A stretch of 36,190 nucleotides of DNA from Bondarzewia mesenterica. Taxonomy: Eukaryota; Basidiomycota; Agaricomycetes; Russulales; Bondarzewiaceae. Of the stretch, positions 33,897 through 36,190 are shown one piece after another (within the stretch, counting starts at the first letter, position 1; each line of letters opens with the position of its first letter). The notes under the pieces were generated by a model. That model worked only from the letters and a program-made list of their open reading frames with translations. It was not told the origin of the DNA and ran no database searches. The position numbers and the translations under genes were made by a program. The stretch spans positions 1 to 36,190 of the forward strand of contig SGPL01000293.1 in NCBI GenBank assembly GCA_004802705.1, given 5' to 3'.

Positions 33897-36190
33897 TCAG
33901 AGACCAATCCANCTACTCCGTCCACCCGGGTTGTGCAAGGTCGTCTGCCCGATCTTCACCACACCCGCTTCTATCTTAGCGACGCTTTCTGCCNGCTTCG
34001 TCGGNTCCGGNTTCTCCGCGACGAACGGGTTGTCAATTGCGTCGATCAAAGGGCTCGGGGTCGCGAGGGGCGTCGANGTGGTGGCGATGAANGANCCGCG
34101 GCCGTCGACCCGTGGGGATGCTGATTTTTCCGCGGTAGGGTGGAAGACNGGGAGGAAGGACTCGGCGTACCACTCGTACCANACCTGGCGCTCGTTCGTG
34201 AGGCGCCAGAGGGAGACTTGGAGCTCGGAGTTGCTCGGGAGGTAAAGGGGNTCCTAATGCCATGGTTAGAAATGATGTGAGGCGAGGACGACNACGATCA
34301 CAAACCTTGAGAGGGAAAAAGAGTGGGAACCAGCTCAGCATGTCTTTGGATACTTGGTCTTTCCGCAGGGGGTGGATACTGAGCCCAATNTCGCCGTAGA
34401 GCATGGCCTCGAAGTAGCCNGCCAATCCNTGCANTACGCCCGCATGAGGGATGTGGAANGTCAGCTTTGCCGAACGCNTGTTATGACTGTTGGTCANAGG
34501 TAGACCTGTAAACACNATTAAAATNNAGCCTNCAATGGTATCTGCCTNNACCGCACCCTGNTCGTTCAAAACGGCGTCNCGGCGCGGATGCTCNAAGTCC
34601 CAGCATTCTTGNACTTGAGGACCACAGCGACCCTCNGCCCCACCGCCATCCCCACTGAGAATGTTCACTGCTTGGAACATAACGACATAAGGTGTCTCAG
34701 ATGNTTTGACGTCTTTTCCCGCTCGAACTTCGTTATACAGCTTCGACGAAGATAANGGTGCCANGTATGCGGAATACGACGCTGGGATCGAGATACCNGT
34801 GGCTTCGGCAAATTGTCAACACGATCGTNGANGAATCATACAATACAACAGATCGCCACGTACGTTTCAGGAACCTCATCGCGCCATCAAGACACTCCGG
34901 GCTGAGCTCATTGTCGCCGAANGAACCCAGCAATTCGCTCACNATGATGTCCGCTGGCTCGGGCACTTGAATGGTTCGCATGTCACCAAANAGCAGGTTC
35001 ACCTTGTCTTTCCANTCNTGTTCCTTCCGCTCTTGTAATCTAAGACACCGTTAGTCATNCGGNCGTGCANTCATATAAACAGTCCNTACGTGACATATGC
35101 GCTNGGGTTCTTCTCCAGTGCATAGACAAAGGCGTTCCGTTTCGAACTCTCGATGGCGTTCAGGCACCTTGATACNAGGGGACCTCGACCCGCACCGGCC
35201 ACGTAAATCACACTGACCAAAAGTNAGAAAAATNATAANAACTAGTTTCATGCCATATCCAGCGGACGCACATTCTGTCGCATTCCGGCCACTCAGAGAG
35301 AGCTGCGAAAACGGCCTTGATTATCCACATTAGGGGACTTTCTGAGAATCGCAAGCAATNGTCACGTACCTCTTCGTACTTGCGATATTTGACAGGATCT
35401 TGCTCGAACGTCTGATACGTTATGCTTTGCAGGTTGTCCATAAGAGGCTGCGGCGCTGTCAGCACAATTTGAGTTTNACAGCGGTACAAATTACCTGCAA
35501 CGGCGCCTGAAGGAAGTCCTGGTACCCCTGGGCGAAATTCTCNACCGTCCCGGCAGTCTTCACCTGCATGANGGCGGGACTTGTCTTTTCTAAGTGCCGC
35601 ACGTACTGNAAATACGCCGCCTCGCCNCCGCGGCTGTGCAGACCTGAAGCAGCATCGGACAAAATCACTGTCGGCCGATGCTGAGCCATCCTGATAAGAG
35701 AGAAATCGNTGGTTGTGCTAGTGTAATCTCACCTTCATGATGTCTCGGATGAACTTCTGCGACCCTTTAGGAAGGACTGGATACCCTTTTGTATTGGCNA
35801 TGAATGTGGAGGCTGGAATAAAGACGTGTCTGATTGGTTCTGCGGCCCATCTATTCAGTACNCCGGGAAGNGAGGGTAGAGGAGGCGTCAAATCCAGAGC
35901 TGCCCATGAGTATTTAGTCCGTAGGCCGGTCTGTCACAGCAANCAAGGAGTGACATACTGAGTGTAAGTCGTGAATTATATCTGCAAATAGACCTGACGC
36001 TATCCCACATCTCCCAAGTAGCATTGAGTTCGCCTTCCGAAGCCCGTGTGGAGGGTGCCGTTTTTGACAAGTCTGGCGTGCGAATCTCCGGTGTGAATCG
36101 TCCGTTCAAAGAAGTTGGAGAGTCTGAAGCACCAGAAGAACCAGAAGATGGTCGAGGGACAGGNACAGGNNNNGGAACNGGNNTCGANTG
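33897..36190 (-). CDS. PRMT5: Type II protein arginine methyltransferase PRMT5/Skb1, 5' end missing
   Basis: The readable exons on the minus strand are >36190-35959, 35899-35733, 35690-35495, 35447-35370, 35315-35272, 35212-35090, 35039-34864, 34802-34557, 34505-34306 and 34253-33897. They contain the N-terminal TIM-barrel part (RWAAEPIRHVFIP, KGYPVLPKG), the linker APLQPLMDNLQS, the SAM-binding GAGRGPLV, the double-Glu loop SELLGSFGDNELSPE, SSSKLYNEVRAGKD, GYFEAMLYG and SWFPLFFPLK, and the end GRSxWIGL before the stop at 33899-33897. These match PRMT5 block by block. The family makes symmetric dimethylarginine on histones and Sm proteins. The start lies beyond the window, and the first visible part is a Ser/Pro-rich stretch. 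The junction 35733 to 35690 is out of phase by one base, which I attribute to sequence quality because Ns are frequent here. Confidence 0.88.

Noticed and set aside
1..36190. Mobile elements, viral insertions or CRISPR arrays
   Set aside because: No transposase, reverse transcriptase or capsid-like frames, no long terminal or inverted repeats, no regularly spaced direct repeats were seen. The only tandem repeats are coding repeats at the left edge.

Overview
The window is nuclear DNA of a filamentous basidiomycete fungus, most likely an agaricomycete. The evidence is the gene structure: almost every gene is cut by many short introns of about 50-80 nt with GT..AG ends, some exons are only 10-45 nt long, and the proteins (CUL3, exportin-T, PRMT5, an ER-type DnaJ, A1 aspartic protease, GH5 exo-glucanase, Kre9-like GPI protein) are a fungal set. 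All gene models were spliced by hand by matching reading phase across GT..AG introns and by remembered protein-family motifs. No alignment was run.

Layout, left to right. 1-430 (-): start of a secreted, repetitive Pro/Ser/Tyr-rich protein, cut by the window edge. 1746-3431 (+): ER-lumenal DnaJ chaperone (SCJ1 type) with a signal peptide and a C-terminal KDEL. 3692-5595 (+): predicted mitochondrial protein of unknown function with an 11-nt exon. 5866-8916 (+): cullin-3. 8917-10727: long gap with a possible spliced minus-strand transcript. 10728-13142 (+): GPI-type pepsin-like aspartic protease with altered active-site motifs. 13675-17762 (-): exportin-T (LOS1/XPOT). 18112-18414 (-): possible tiny gene. 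18571-20264 (-): F-box protein. 20435-22789 (+): uncharacterised membrane protein. 23524-25476 (+): GH5 exo-1,3-beta-glucanase. 25909-27086 (+): Q/G/Y/N-rich prion-like protein. 27580-28475 (+): small multi-pass membrane protein. 29234-30243 (-): Kre9-like GPI protein. 30513-33221 (+): CaCA-family cation/calcium exchanger. 33487-33576 (+): intron-containing tRNA-Tyr(GUA). 33897->36190 (-): PRMT5 arginine methyltransferase, N-terminus off the window.

The genes do not form an operon or a biosynthetic cluster. They are ordinary housekeeping and cell-surface genes in mixed orientations. Three (aspartic protease, GH5 glucanase, Kre9-like protein) act at the cell wall or surface, two (CUL3 and an F-box protein) belong to cullin-RING ubiquitin ligase systems of different types, and the rest serve ER folding, tRNA export, ion transport and protein methylation.

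Data quality matters here. Four otherwise intact conserved genes (CUL3, exportin-T, F-box, exchanger) each need one extra base inside a short G or C run to keep frame, and the last 3.6 kb carries many Ns. The simplest reading is homopolymer undercalls in a draft assembly, not pseudogenes. I found no convincing undescribed system. The most interesting leads are the 11-nt exon, the aspartic protease active site, the possible spliced transcript at 9.6-10.1 kb and the conserved-looking proteins without a known function.
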